NCBI GenBank assembly: GCA_041483675.1
Contig: JBGPGE010000116.1
Location: 1 to 13,719 of the forward strand
Origin: 2-12-FULL-60-19 sp041483675
Lineage (GTDB): Bacteria; Desulfobacterota; Binatia; UBA9968
Direction of reading: 5' to 3'
Length of the DNA: 13,719 nucleotides
The translations under genes were made by a program, and so were the position numbers. Shown here piece by piece: positions 7,070 to 13,430 of the stretch (position 1 is its first letter; each line of letters begins with the position of its first letter). The notes under the pieces are model-generated. The model was not told the origin of the DNA and made no database searches. It saw nothing but the letters and a program-made list of their open reading frames with translations.

Positions 7070-7229
7070 GCCCGCCTGGAAATCTCTCTCCGGGCCGATG
7101 CGATACGTCGTTGTTACGCTGCCGCCCGGGGCTGAGAGTAGCTGTGAGTTACGCTTGCATCTCCTCGTCCCACGCATCGGCCCTTCGACTGCGCTCAGGA
7201 CAGGCCCTACGAGAGACTCCCAGGCGGGC
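7070..7229. repeat. imperfect inverted repeat with an insertion in one arm
   Basis: In the 263-bp spacer after the dehydrogenase, the left arm 7070-7102 has blocks GCCCGCCTGG, TCTCTC and GGGCCGATGCG. The same blocks recur in reverse complement in the right arm 7173-7229, where 27 extra bases (7184-7210) replace the 3-base TCC of the left arm. The intervening 70 bases contain a direct repeat GTTACGCT (7113-7120, 7148-7155). The extra segment is the REP-like sequence annotated separately. No gene is seen in this spacer. Confidence 0.6.
7184..7210. repeat. REP-like intergenic repeat, copy 2
   Basis: The segment begins TTCGACTGCGCTCAGGACAG and ends GCCCTAC. Its core matches the copy at 2141-2156 apart from small changes. 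It interrupts the right arm of the surrounding inverted repeat, whose left arm lacks it, so it looks like a discrete unit that inserted or was lost. I have seen similar TTCGACTGCGCTCAGGA-type sequences in many environmental genomes, but naming the family requires a search. Confidence 0.55.
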
Positions 7230-7287
7230 TCACGCAAGACAAGGCGTCTCTAACGCCCTGCCAAGATTTGAAAGAGGAGGTAAGCCC

Positions 7288-8256
7288 ATGGCCACCAGAA
7301 AACGTTTTCGAGCGATCTTCGGTTTTGTCCCCGTCATCGCGCTGTTATTTTTGCCGGGGATTACGCGCGCACAGCTCCAAACCCTGAGGATCGCGATTCC
7401 CCAGAAAGGGCTGTTCGACACGACCATGCCGACGTGGGTGGCGGATAAGAAGGGATTTCTGAAAGATGCCGGGATCAAAGCGGAGATCTTCTGGTCCAGC
7501 GGCGGGGCGGAGACCGTGAGGGTCGTGACTTCCGGGAGCGCCGACATCGGGCTCGCCACGGGAACCGAGTCCGTCATCACCGCTTTTCTGAAAGGCTCCG
7601 CCATCAGAATCATCTCCGCCGAGATGACCGGCTCCCCCGATCTTTTCTGGCTGGTGCGCGGGGACTCGCCCTACAAGACGCTCCGCGACCTCGATGGCAA
7701 GTCGATCGGCTTCAGCCGGCCCGGCTCCTCGACTCACATGGTGCTCCAGCTTGCGGCGGAACAGTTCAAGATCAAGCCGAATCTCGTTCCGGTCGGCGCT
7801 CCGCCCGATTCCTACACGGCCCTGATGACGAAACAGATCGAAGCGGGCTGGGCCTCTCCTCCCACTTTTCTCGACAAAGTGGAGAAGGGCGAAGTGCGGA
7901 TCGTGTTCCGGGGCTCGGAGCTGGAGGGTGTGAGAGGCGTGACCACGCGCGTCAACTTCGTCAACGCCGATTTCTACGAAAAACAACAGCAGCTCGTGAA
8001 GGCTTACTTGAGCGCGATCAAAAAAACCATCGACTGGATGTACGACAATCCGAAGGAGACGGTGGCGCTCTTCGCCGAGCTCAATCAGGTCGCGCCGGCG
8101 CTGGCCGAAGCCGGATTCAAGTTCTTCCCCAAGGAAGCGCTCGCTCTGTCCCCGGTGAGCCGGGTCGATTTTTCCGTCGATCTCGCCTTGAAGTTGAAAA
8201 TGATCGACAAGGCCCCGACCGCGGCTGAGCTTAAGAAGCTCATCGTCGCGGAGTGA
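7288..8256 (+). CDS. ABC substrate-binding protein SBP-3, NMT1/SsuA-like
   Basis: A complete 322-residue periplasmic binding protein. Residues 1-28 form a signal peptide (MATRKRFR, hydrophobic core, cleavage after TRA before QLQTLRIAIPQ). The fold is shown by PTWVADKKGFLKDAGIKAEI, SSGGAETVRVVTSGSADIGLA, TLRDLDGKSIGFSRPGSSTH at the hinge, and KAYLSAIKKTIDWMYDNPKE near the C-terminus. The start is fixed by GAGGAGG 8 bases before the ATG at 7288; the frame is open further upstream only through the repeat-bearing spacer. It lies six bases before permease 1 and is the dedicated receptor of this importer. Its transcript probably begins at the dehydrogenase promoter, because no separate promoter is evident. 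The family is often labelled as thiamine-precursor, nitrate, sulfonate or taurine binding; the true ligand is not readable here. Confidence 0.93.
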   Translation: MATRKRFRAIFGFVPVIALLFLPGITRAQLQTLRIAIPQKGLFDTTMPTWVADKKGFLKDAGIKAEIFWSSGGAETVRVVTSGSADIGLATGTESVITAFLKGSAIRIISAEMTGSPDLFWLVRGDSPYKTLRDLDGKSIGFSRPGSSTHMVLQLAAEQFKIKPNLVPVGAPPDSYTALMTKQIEAGWASPPTFLDKVEKGEVRIVFRGSELEGVRGVTTRVNFVNADFYEKQQQLVKAYLSAIKKTIDWMYDNPKETVALFAELNQVAPALAEAGFKFFPKEALALSPVSRVDFSVDLALKLKMIDKAPTAAELKKLIVAE

Positions 8257-8262
8257 GCCGCC

Positions 8263-9015
8263 TTGGCGATCCGGCGCGGAAGAGAGGCCGCGGCGAGATG
8301 GATTTTCATCGCCGCGCTCCTGGCGGCCCTCGAAGGGGTCGTCCGGCTCGACTGGGTCAACCGGATCTTTGTCACTGCGCCTTCTCTCATTGCGGCCACG
8401 GCCTGGGAAAAAATCCTCTCCGGCGAGCTTCCGGCACTCTTTGCAACGACTCTTTTTTCCGTCGGCGCGGCGTTTCTCCTTGCGACGACGGTCGGCTTGC
8501 CCGTGGGCTACGCCCTGTGGAGATTCCCGTTGTTCGGGCGGGCCTACGACGAACTGCTGAGCGCGCTGTTCGCCTCGCCCTGGATTCTTCTCTATCCCAT
8601 CTTCCTCGTGGTCTTCGGCCGGGGACTGGGCGCCATTATCGCGATGGGTTTTCTCTCCGGCATGATTCCGATCGCGCTCAACACGCACCACGGGCTCAGG
8701 GACGTCAATCCGATCTACCTCAAGGTGGGAACCGGCATGCGGCTCAAAGAGCGGCAGATCATTCGTCACATTCTTTTTCCGGCGGCGGCGCCGATGATCC
8801 TCAGCGGCTTGAAACTGGGCGTGACCTACATTCTTATCTCCGTGATCGCGGTCGAGTTTTTGGTGGAGATCGGCGGGATCGGGAGGCTCGCTTCCAAGGG
8901 ATATTTCTGGTTCAACACCGAGGAGCTTTACCTCGGCGTGGCGGGCGCGATCGTTCTCTCCATGATCTTTATTCATTTGCTGGGACGGGCGGAATCGCGG
9001 TTGTTTACTTCATGA
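8263..9015 (+). CDS. ABC importer permease 1 (BPD_transp_1 family)
   Basis: A 250-residue inner-membrane protein of the SsuC/TauC/NitB type. Hydrophobic segments lie near residues 12-28, 58-84, 98-118, 121-139, 178-201 and 222-240, consistent with about six transmembrane helices. The cytoplasmic EAA-type loop that contacts the ATPase is at about 153-182 (KVGTGMRLKERQIIRHILFP). The start is a TTG at 8263, six bases after the SBP-3 stop, with GGAG nine bases upstream; the next in-frame ATG would remove half the protein. The gene ends in an ATGA overlap with permease 2. Together with permease 2 it would form a heterodimeric channel. Confidence 0.92.
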   Translation: MAIRRGREAAARWIFIAALLAALEGVVRLDWVNRIFVTAPSLIAATAWEKILSGELPALFATTLFSVGAAFLLATTVGLPVGYALWRFPLFGRAYDELLSALFASPWILLYPIFLVVFGRGLGAIIAMGFLSGMIPIALNTHHGLRDVNPIYLKVGTGMRLKERQIIRHILFPAAAPMILSGLKLGVTYILISVIAVEFLVEIGGIGRLASKGYFWFNTEELYLGVAGAIVLSMIFIHLLGRAESRLFTS

Positions 9016-9767
9016 AGCCGTTGTTGATTCAGACCGTGACGGTGCTGGTTTTCGCGGCCGTTTGGGAAGCGGTCGCGGAGAGCGGGCTGTTGTTCGCCGG
9101 GATTCTTCCCGGCATCGGGGAGATCCTGCGCGCGGCGTGGGTTCTGGCGTCGAGTGGAGTTATATTCCCGCACCTGCTCGTCACGGTTCACGAAGCCTCG
9201 GTCGGGTTTGTCTTTGCCGCGCTGTTCGGCATCGCCCTCGGCCTCCTGCTCGGGACTCAACCGTTTCTGAGGCGAGTCTTTGAGCCGCCGCTGCTCTATT
9301 TCGCGGCCACGCCCAAAATCATCCTCTATCCGATCTTTCTCATGCTGCTTGGCGCCAAGCTTGAATCCAAAATGGCGATGGCCGCGGTGTCCGGCTTTTT
9401 CCCCCTGGTGGTCAATACGACGATCGCGGCGGCCGGTGTCAATCGCGTGTTTCTCAAAGTCGCCCGGTCCGTGGGCGCCTCCCGCCTCCAGACCTTCGCG
9501 CAAATTTACCTCCCGTCGATGCTTCTGCCGGTCGCCGGCGGCGCGCGGCTGGGGATCGGCGTCTCCCTGGTGGCGGCGATCCTTGGAGAGCTTAAAGTTT
9601 CCAACGCCGGCCTCGGCTTCGTCATCATGGAGTCGTTCAACCATTTCAGGATTCCCGAAATGTACGCCGGCATCCTGCTGACGTTTCTTTTCGCCGCCGC
9701 CGTCAACGTCGCGATGACCCTGCTGCTTATGCGCTGCCGCGGCTTCGCTCACGAGAGCGCCAGATGA
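9012..9767 (+). CDS. ABC importer permease 2 (BPD_transp_1 family)
   Basis: A 251-residue membrane protein of the same family as permease 1 but not a close duplicate. Hydrophobic segments fall near residues 4-20, 50-80, 95-114, 121-142, 179-205 and 217-240. The EAA-type loop is at about 150-178 (VARSVGASRLQTFAQIYLPS), here with the classic ARS-GAS-Q-F pattern, better conserved than in permease 1. Its ATG overlaps the TGA of permease 1 (ATGA, 9012-9015), and its own TGA overlaps the ATPase ATG. There is no strong ribosome site, so translation is likely coupled. Confidence 0.93.
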   Translation: MKPLLIQTVTVLVFAAVWEAVAESGLLFAGILPGIGEILRAAWVLASSGVIFPHLLVTVHEASVGFVFAALFGIALGLLLGTQPFLRRVFEPPLLYFAATPKIILYPIFLMLLGAKLESKMAMAAVSGFFPLVVNTTIAAAGVNRVFLKVARSVGASRLQTFAQIYLPSMLLPVAGGARLGIGVSLVAAILGELKVSNAGLGFVIMESFNHFRIPEMYAGILLTFLFAAAVNVAMTLLLMRCRGFAHESAR

Positions 9768-10549
9768 AAAACGGGACTCCCATTCTCGAAGTCCGAAATC
9801 TCTCCAAGGAATATTCGGACTTCACCGCGATCGACAACGTGGGCTTTGAAGTTTACCGCCACGAGTTCGTCTCCATCATCGGCCCCAGCGGCTGCGGCAA
9901 GTCGACGCTGCTCGAACTGATCGCCGGCCTGGTCCCCAGGAGCTCCGGAGAGGTGTTCATCCAAGGAGTGGCCGTCAACAACGGCCACTCCTCGATCGGC
10001 ATCATCTTTCAGCAGGAGTCGATTTTCCCATGGCGCACGGCGTTGGAGAACATGGAGTTCGGCCTGCAAATGCAGGGAGTCCCGCAGGACGAACGGCGGA
10101 GGAAAGCGCTGGAGATGGTCGAGCTGATGGGGCTTGGCGGATTCGAGAACCGCTATCCCGATCAACTCTCCGGCGGGATGAAGCAGCGGGTGGCGATCGC
10201 GCGGGCGCTGGTGATGGAACCGGAGATCCTGCTGATGGACGAGCCCTTCGGCGCGCTCGACGAGCAGACAAGGATCATCTTGGGCGAGGAGCTGCTGCGC
10301 ATCCGGCAGGAGATCGGCCAGACGATTTTGTTCGTCACGCACAATATCAATGAAGCCGTGCAGTTGTCGGACCGGGTGGTCATCATGACCGCGCGGCCGG
10401 GGAAGGTCAAAACGGTGATCGATATCGATCTCGAGCGGCCGCGAACCTCCGCGGTGATCCCGACCGAAAAGTTCGGCCGGCTGGTCGGCGAGGTGTGGAT
10501 GCAGTTGCGCGAGGAGGCGCTTAAGAGCTTCAAGCAAGCGGCGCGGTAA
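9764..10549 (+). CDS. ABC importer ATPase (SsuB/TauB/NrtD type)
   Basis: A complete 261-residue ATP-binding subunit. Walker A is GPSGCGKST (residues 40-48), the Q-loop FQQ is at 82-84, the signature LSGGMKQRVAIARAL is at 135-149, Walker B with catalytic glutamate is LLMDEP (156-161; D159, E160), the D-loop is GALDE, and the H-loop histidine is H193 in FVTHN. These place it in the nitrate/sulfonate/taurine importer class that works with NMT1-type receptors. The start overlaps the permease 2 stop as ATGA. It ends the middle transcription unit and is followed 31 bases later by a palindromic element. As the only complete transport engine in the window, it might also serve the other substrate-binding proteins (inference). 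Confidence 0.96.
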   Translation: MKNGTPILEVRNLSKEYSDFTAIDNVGFEVYRHEFVSIIGPSGCGKSTLLELIAGLVPRSSGEVFIQGVAVNNGHSSIGIIFQQESIFPWRTALENMEFGLQMQGVPQDERRRKALEMVELMGLGGFENRYPDQLSGGMKQRVAIARALVMEPEILLMDEPFGALDEQTRIILGEELLRIRQEIGQTILFVTHNINEAVQLSDRVVIMTARPGKVKTVIDIDLERPRTSAVIPTEKFGRLVGEVWMQLREEALKSFKQAAR

Positions 10550-10580
10550 TATCTCAGAGATGCGTCATCTACTTCCGACC

Positions 10581-10674
10581 GTCATTCCGGCCGAGTCGGC
10601 ACCCCCTCTTTGTCTCCCCCTTAGCAAGGGGGAGATTCAGTGGGGGTTTTGGATGCCGCTTGTACGGGAATGAC
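10581..10674. repeat. nested palindromic intergenic element, MITE-like or a bidirectional barrier
   Basis: About 94 bases that fold on themselves in nested layers. The outer arms are GTCATTCC (10581-10588) and GGAATGAC (10667-10674). Inside are CGGCA/TGCCG (10597-10601 and 10654-10658), ACCCCC/GGGGGT (10601-10606 and 10642-10647), and a perfect 10-bp central hairpin annotated separately. A further small dyad GCCGA/TCGGC lies in the left half. There is no coding potential. It stands between the ATPase and SBP-4, so it may act as a transcription barrier or be a small non-autonomous mobile element. The remainder of this 200-bp spacer (10550-10749) holds only the SBP-4 ribosome site and no recognisable promoter. 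Confidence 0.65.
10613..10635. terminator. perfect 10-bp hairpin after the importer operon
   Basis: TCTCCCCCTT (10613-10622), loop AGC, AAGGGGGAGA (10626-10635). It is very stable and lies 63 bases after the ATPase stop. It lacks an immediate U-tract, though TTTT follows at 10647-10650 after the outer GGGGGT arm. It may therefore be an RNA-stability hairpin or attenuator and not a classical intrinsic terminator. Confidence 0.4.
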
Positions 10675-10749
10675 GCTGGCGGTACCGGGATCTTTTCACT
10701 GGGCTTCTGGCAGAGGACACTAGAACTTGTCGGCAAAAGGAGAACGACG

Positions 10750-11730
10750 ATGACATTGAGACGAGAAATTCTGGTCTCGGTAGCGCTTTCAGTCCTGATA
10801 CTGGTCATGCCACGCGCTTCGAACGGGCAGGAGGGGCCGGCGGGTGAGAAAGTCCGCATCACCTATGCCACAAACTCGCTCGCGTTCCTGCCGACTTTCG
10901 TCGCCAAGGATCGCGGCTTTTACGCCAAGCAAGGACTGGACGCCGACCTGGTTCAGGTCCGTCCGGCGGTGGCGATCGCCGCGCTGCTGAGCGGCGACGC
11001 CGACTACGCCGAGGTGTTGGGTTCGGCGATTCGCGCCGCCGCCAAGGGCGCGCCCATCCGCGCCATCTCCACCAGCATCCGCGCGCCCTTTTTCAGTCTC
11101 GCCGCCCACGCGAAGTTCAAGAGCGTTAAAGAGTTGAAAGGCGGGTCCATCGGCGTGACCGCGATCGGCGGGACCAACTACATCAGCACCCGTCTGGTGC
11201 TCCAGCATTTCGGCCTGAATCCCGACAAGGAGGTGAAGATCATAGCGATCGGCGACGAAAAGCTCATGTTCGAGGCGCTCAAGATCGGCCGCGTGGACGC
11301 GGTGATGGTGGCGCCGCCCTTCTCGGTCGTGCTCAAGCGCGAAGGGTTTCCGCTGCTGGCCCATACCTCGCAGATCGTATCGATTCCGTTCGTCGGCCTC
11401 TCAGCGACCGTGCGGAAAATCAGCCAAAGCCGGGCGCAGGTCAAACGGGTTCTTAAAGCTGAGATCGAAGCCTTACGGTATCTCCACGCCAACCCCGCCG
11501 ACACCTTCGAGCTGATCCGCAAGCGCTTTTCCATGGACAGCCAGACCGCCCGCGAGTCGTACGAGGTCGTGATCGACGCCTTCAGCAAGGATGGGAGGCT
11601 GCCCGTCGATGGCGTCGAGGGTCTGCTCGCGTTGGAAAAGAAAGACGGCCTCATCCCCTTGACCGTGACCGCCGATCAGGTTGTAGATTGGTCCGTAGGC
11701 GAGGAGGCTTTGAAAGAATTGGGAAGATAA
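10750..11730 (+). CDS. ABC substrate-binding protein SBP-4, NMT1/SsuA-like
   Basis: A 326-residue periplasmic binding protein with a signal peptide (MTLRRE, hydrophobic core to about residue 20, ASNG before QEG at about 26). Family features: KVRITYATNSLAFLPTFVAK, DRGFYAKQGLDADLV, AIAALLSGDADYAEVLGSAI, SVKELKGGSIGVTAIGGTNY at the hinge, and a C-terminal LRYLHANPADTFELIRKRF. AGGAG stands 8 bases before the ATG at 10750. The frame is open 30 codons further upstream into the palindromic element, which is not expected to be coding. It is on the same strand as, and 176 bp before, the nitrogenase-like gene, which has its own promoter candidate. No dedicated permease or ATPase adjoins it, so it may share the upstream importer or serve one beyond the window. 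Confidence 0.92.
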   Translation: MTLRREILVSVALSVLILVMPRASNGQEGPAGEKVRITYATNSLAFLPTFVAKDRGFYAKQGLDADLVQVRPAVAIAALLSGDADYAEVLGSAIRAAAKGAPIRAISTSIRAPFFSLAAHAKFKSVKELKGGSIGVTAIGGTNYISTRLVLQHFGLNPDKEVKIIAIGDEKLMFEALKIGRVDAVMVAPPFSVVLKREGFPLLAHTSQIVSIPFVGLSATVRKISQSRAQVKRVLKAEIEALRYLHANPADTFELIRKRFSMDSQTARESYEVVIDAFSKDGRLPVDGVEGLLALEKKDGLIPLTVTADQVVDWSVGEEALKELGR

Positions 11731-11780
11731 CCTTTCCAACAAACGGGAATTTGCGAACCTTTTTTTTCTAGATTTAAGAA

Positions 11781-11817
11781 GCGAGACCCGTTTTCCGCTC
11801 CACGTTTTCGCTCTCGC
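11781..11817. promoter_or_regulatory. possible upstream activator site of the nitrogenase-like unit
   Basis: An inverted repeat GCGAGA (11781-11786) / TCTCGC (11812-11817) encloses two direct copies of CGTTTTC (11789-11795 and 11803-11809), 14 bases apart. It is centred about 75 bases before the sigma-54 candidate at 11875, a normal enhancer distance. No NifA-type TGT-N10-ACA site was seen. The evidence is positional and the arms are short. Confidence 0.3.
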
Positions 11818-11874
11818 CTTTCCTCTAAAAGTTGTTTGGTTGCGCGCTGCCCCCATAACTCCACCTTGGAGTCG

Positions 11875-11889
11875 TGGCATATTTCTTGC
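11875..11889 (+). promoter_or_regulatory. sigma-54 (-24/-12) promoter candidate for the nitrogenase-like genes
   Basis: The site reads TGGCAT-ATTTC-TTGC followed by G, with correct GG to GC spacing and the same TGGCAT -24 element as the site before the aldehyde dehydrogenase. The predicted transcription start is near 11901, only about 6 bases before the ATG chosen for the D-like gene. The transcript would be nearly leaderless, so the promoter, the start codon or both need testing. Confidence 0.5.
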
Positions 11890-11906
11890 GACCTTCCGCG
11901 TTCACC

Positions 11907-13430
11907 ATGTCAAAACTCGAAGCTCAAGGTTATCGGTGGCTGCCGCTTAAAGAGGCGTTTGAGTCGTTGCCGGAGATCGATACGGCGGAGTTCAATGAGC
12001 TCTGTCCAGGCTACGAAGGCGTCTGGTGCAGATACTTGTGGACCACGACCTACTTCCAGCAATTCTTCCACGACGTGGTCGTGGTCACGCATGGGCCGCT
12101 CTCCTGCACCGCGGCGGTAAAGAACTTCAAGCAGACCCACTATTCGCTCCATTCCGCTCTTCCCTTTGCCCACTCCCCTTGCACCAACATGGATGAAAAC
12201 GCCGTCATCATGGGCGGGACGGACATCCTGGCCGACACGTTGAAGCGAGTGGATCACGACTATCGTCCCAGGCTCATCATCGTTACCGACACCTGCGCCT
12301 CGTACATGATCCACGACGACGTGGACGCGGTCATCGCCAACCTGAGCGCGGAAGTCAACGCCAAGGTGGTCTATACCCCAAGCCCGGGGTTTGCCGGAGT
12401 GCAGTGCGGCAAGGCGGTGGAGGCGATGGGGCCGCTCGTCGCCGCGCTGATGGACCCGCCGAAGGATATCGACCAGCAAGGGGTGAATGTTCTGGGCGTC
12501 TATTACGACACCCGGTTCACCGAGGCCGAGGGGCGAAAACACGGCGGCAACACCGAAGCCTACGCGCACCTGATCGAAGGGCTCGGGCTGAAAGTCCACC
12601 GGATCATGAACGCCGGCGATTACGACTACCTGCGGACCACGCCCGAGGCGCGCGTCAACACGATTCACACCGCGATGTGGGGATATCCCGTCGCCCGGGC
12701 GATGGAGGAGCAGTTCGGTACGCCGTGGTTGAAGCGCCAGTTGCCGATGGGCCTTCAAGGAACGAAGGATTGGGTCATGGACCTGGCGACGTTCATGGGT
12801 CGGGAGGAAGAGGCGGAGCGGTTCACCAAGGCGGAGGAGGAAAAGCTGCTGTCGCTGTTCGAAGAGACGAAAAAGTTAGTCGAGGGGAAAGTCCTGCTCG
12901 TCGAATGCTCGCGGAATTCCCAGGCGAAGTACGGCGAGATGCTCGCCTACGCGCGGCTGGGCGAGGAGCTCGGCATGCAGCCCTATGTCTACTCGCTCCA
13001 TCCGATGGAATTCAAATCGCAGATCGACGATCTTATCGCCGTCAACGAAGTCGAGGGGATGAATCCTCCGGTGCTGATCGGCCCCTATCCCTACCACCAG
13101 CCGGTGAACGTGGAGGACGTGATGGCCGATCTCGGAGTGAACGAGGATCAATGCCTCTATATCTACGACGATGTCTTTCCCTACGCCAAGAGCGGCAGCT
13201 TCGATCCGTGCAACGTCCCGCGTTATACGACGTCGTCGCAAATGAAGCGGGTCAAGGGATCCTCTTTCCTCGGCGTGGGTTACGCCGGCACCGCAGCCAC
13301 CTACCGCGGCATCATCGAGTCCGTCAAGGCCGCGCGGCGCAAATCCAAACCCACTTTCTACGGCCGCGTCTGGTCCTCGACGCCTTTTGAATTCCAGTTC
13401 GCGCATAGGAAGGAGGCCGCCTCGACATGA
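11907..13430 (+). CDS. nitrogenase-like component 1, D-like (alpha) subunit
   Basis: A 507-residue protein of the nitrogenase component 1 superfamily (oxidored_nitro). Cluster-type cysteines are C67 in THGPLSC (NifD C88), C130 in TDTCASYMIHDD (NifD C154) and either C33 (ELCPGYEG) or C41 as the NifD C62 equivalent; C41 has the NifD spacing of 26 to C67, while C33 has the more family-like context. FeMo-cofactor ligands are missing: the NifD C275 segment aligns without gaps to NTIHTAMWGY, putting T255 at the cysteine, and the H442 region (near FLGVGYAGTAATYRG) has no histidine. It should therefore be an electron-transferring reductase of the ChlNB/BchYZ/Cfb/Nfl kind, not an N2-fixing enzyme. The frame also opens at a GTG (11874), but that lies inside the sigma-54 candidate; neither start has a good ribosome site. 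It overlaps the K-like gene by ATGA. Substrate unknown. Confidence 0.9.
   Translation: MSKLEAQGYRWLPLKEAFESLPEIDTAEFNELCPGYEGVWCRYLWTTTYFQQFFHDVVVVTHGPLSCTAAVKNFKQTHYSLHSALPFAHSPCTNMDENAVIMGGTDILADTLKRVDHDYRPRLIIVTDTCASYMIHDDVDAVIANLSAEVNAKVVYTPSPGFAGVQCGKAVEAMGPLVAALMDPPKDIDQQGVNVLGVYYDTRFTEAEGRKHGGNTEAYAHLIEGLGLKVHRIMNAGDYDYLRTTPEARVNTIHTAMWGYPVARAMEEQFGTPWLKRQLPMGLQGTKDWVMDLATFMGREEEAERFTKAEEEKLLSLFEETKKLVEGKVLLVECSRNSQAKYGEMLAYARLGEELGMQPYVYSLHPMEFKSQIDDLIAVNEVEGMNPPVLIGPYPYHQPVNVEDVMADLGVNEDQCLYIYDDVFPYAKSGSFDPCNVPRYTTSSQMKRVKGSSFLGVGYAGTAATYRGIIESVKAARRKSKPTFYGRVWSSTPFEFQFAHRKEAAST

Noticed and set aside
7121..7287. TPP riboswitch before SBP-3, suggested by GGGGCTGAGA at 7127-7136 and the THI5-like receptor downstream
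   Set aside because: The second conserved part of the thiamine element (ACCTGAT and the GCGTAGGGA-type segment) is absent, and the region is explained by the inverted repeat. NMT1/THI5-type naming does not imply thiamine.
7345..8976. Long open frames antisense to SBP-3 and permease 1, and similar ones opposite the aldehyde dehydrogenase (5528-6913) and UbiD-2 (3730-5025)
   Set aside because: They are by-products of high-GC codon use: composition is rich in R, D, H, G and Q without recognisable domains, and the opposite strands encode clear conserved proteins.
8253..9011. A 504-residue fused permease starting at a GTG at 8253
   Set aside because: The first half of that frame is out of phase with permease 1. 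The real proteins are two separate permeases joined by an ATGA overlap at 9012.
11719..11767. Intrinsic terminator after SBP-4: stem TTGGGAA/TTTCCAA (11719-11739) and eight T residues (11760-11767)
   Set aside because: The stem is AT-rich with one wobble pair, overlaps the stop codon, and is separated from the T-run by 20 bases; no GC-rich stem abuts the T-run.
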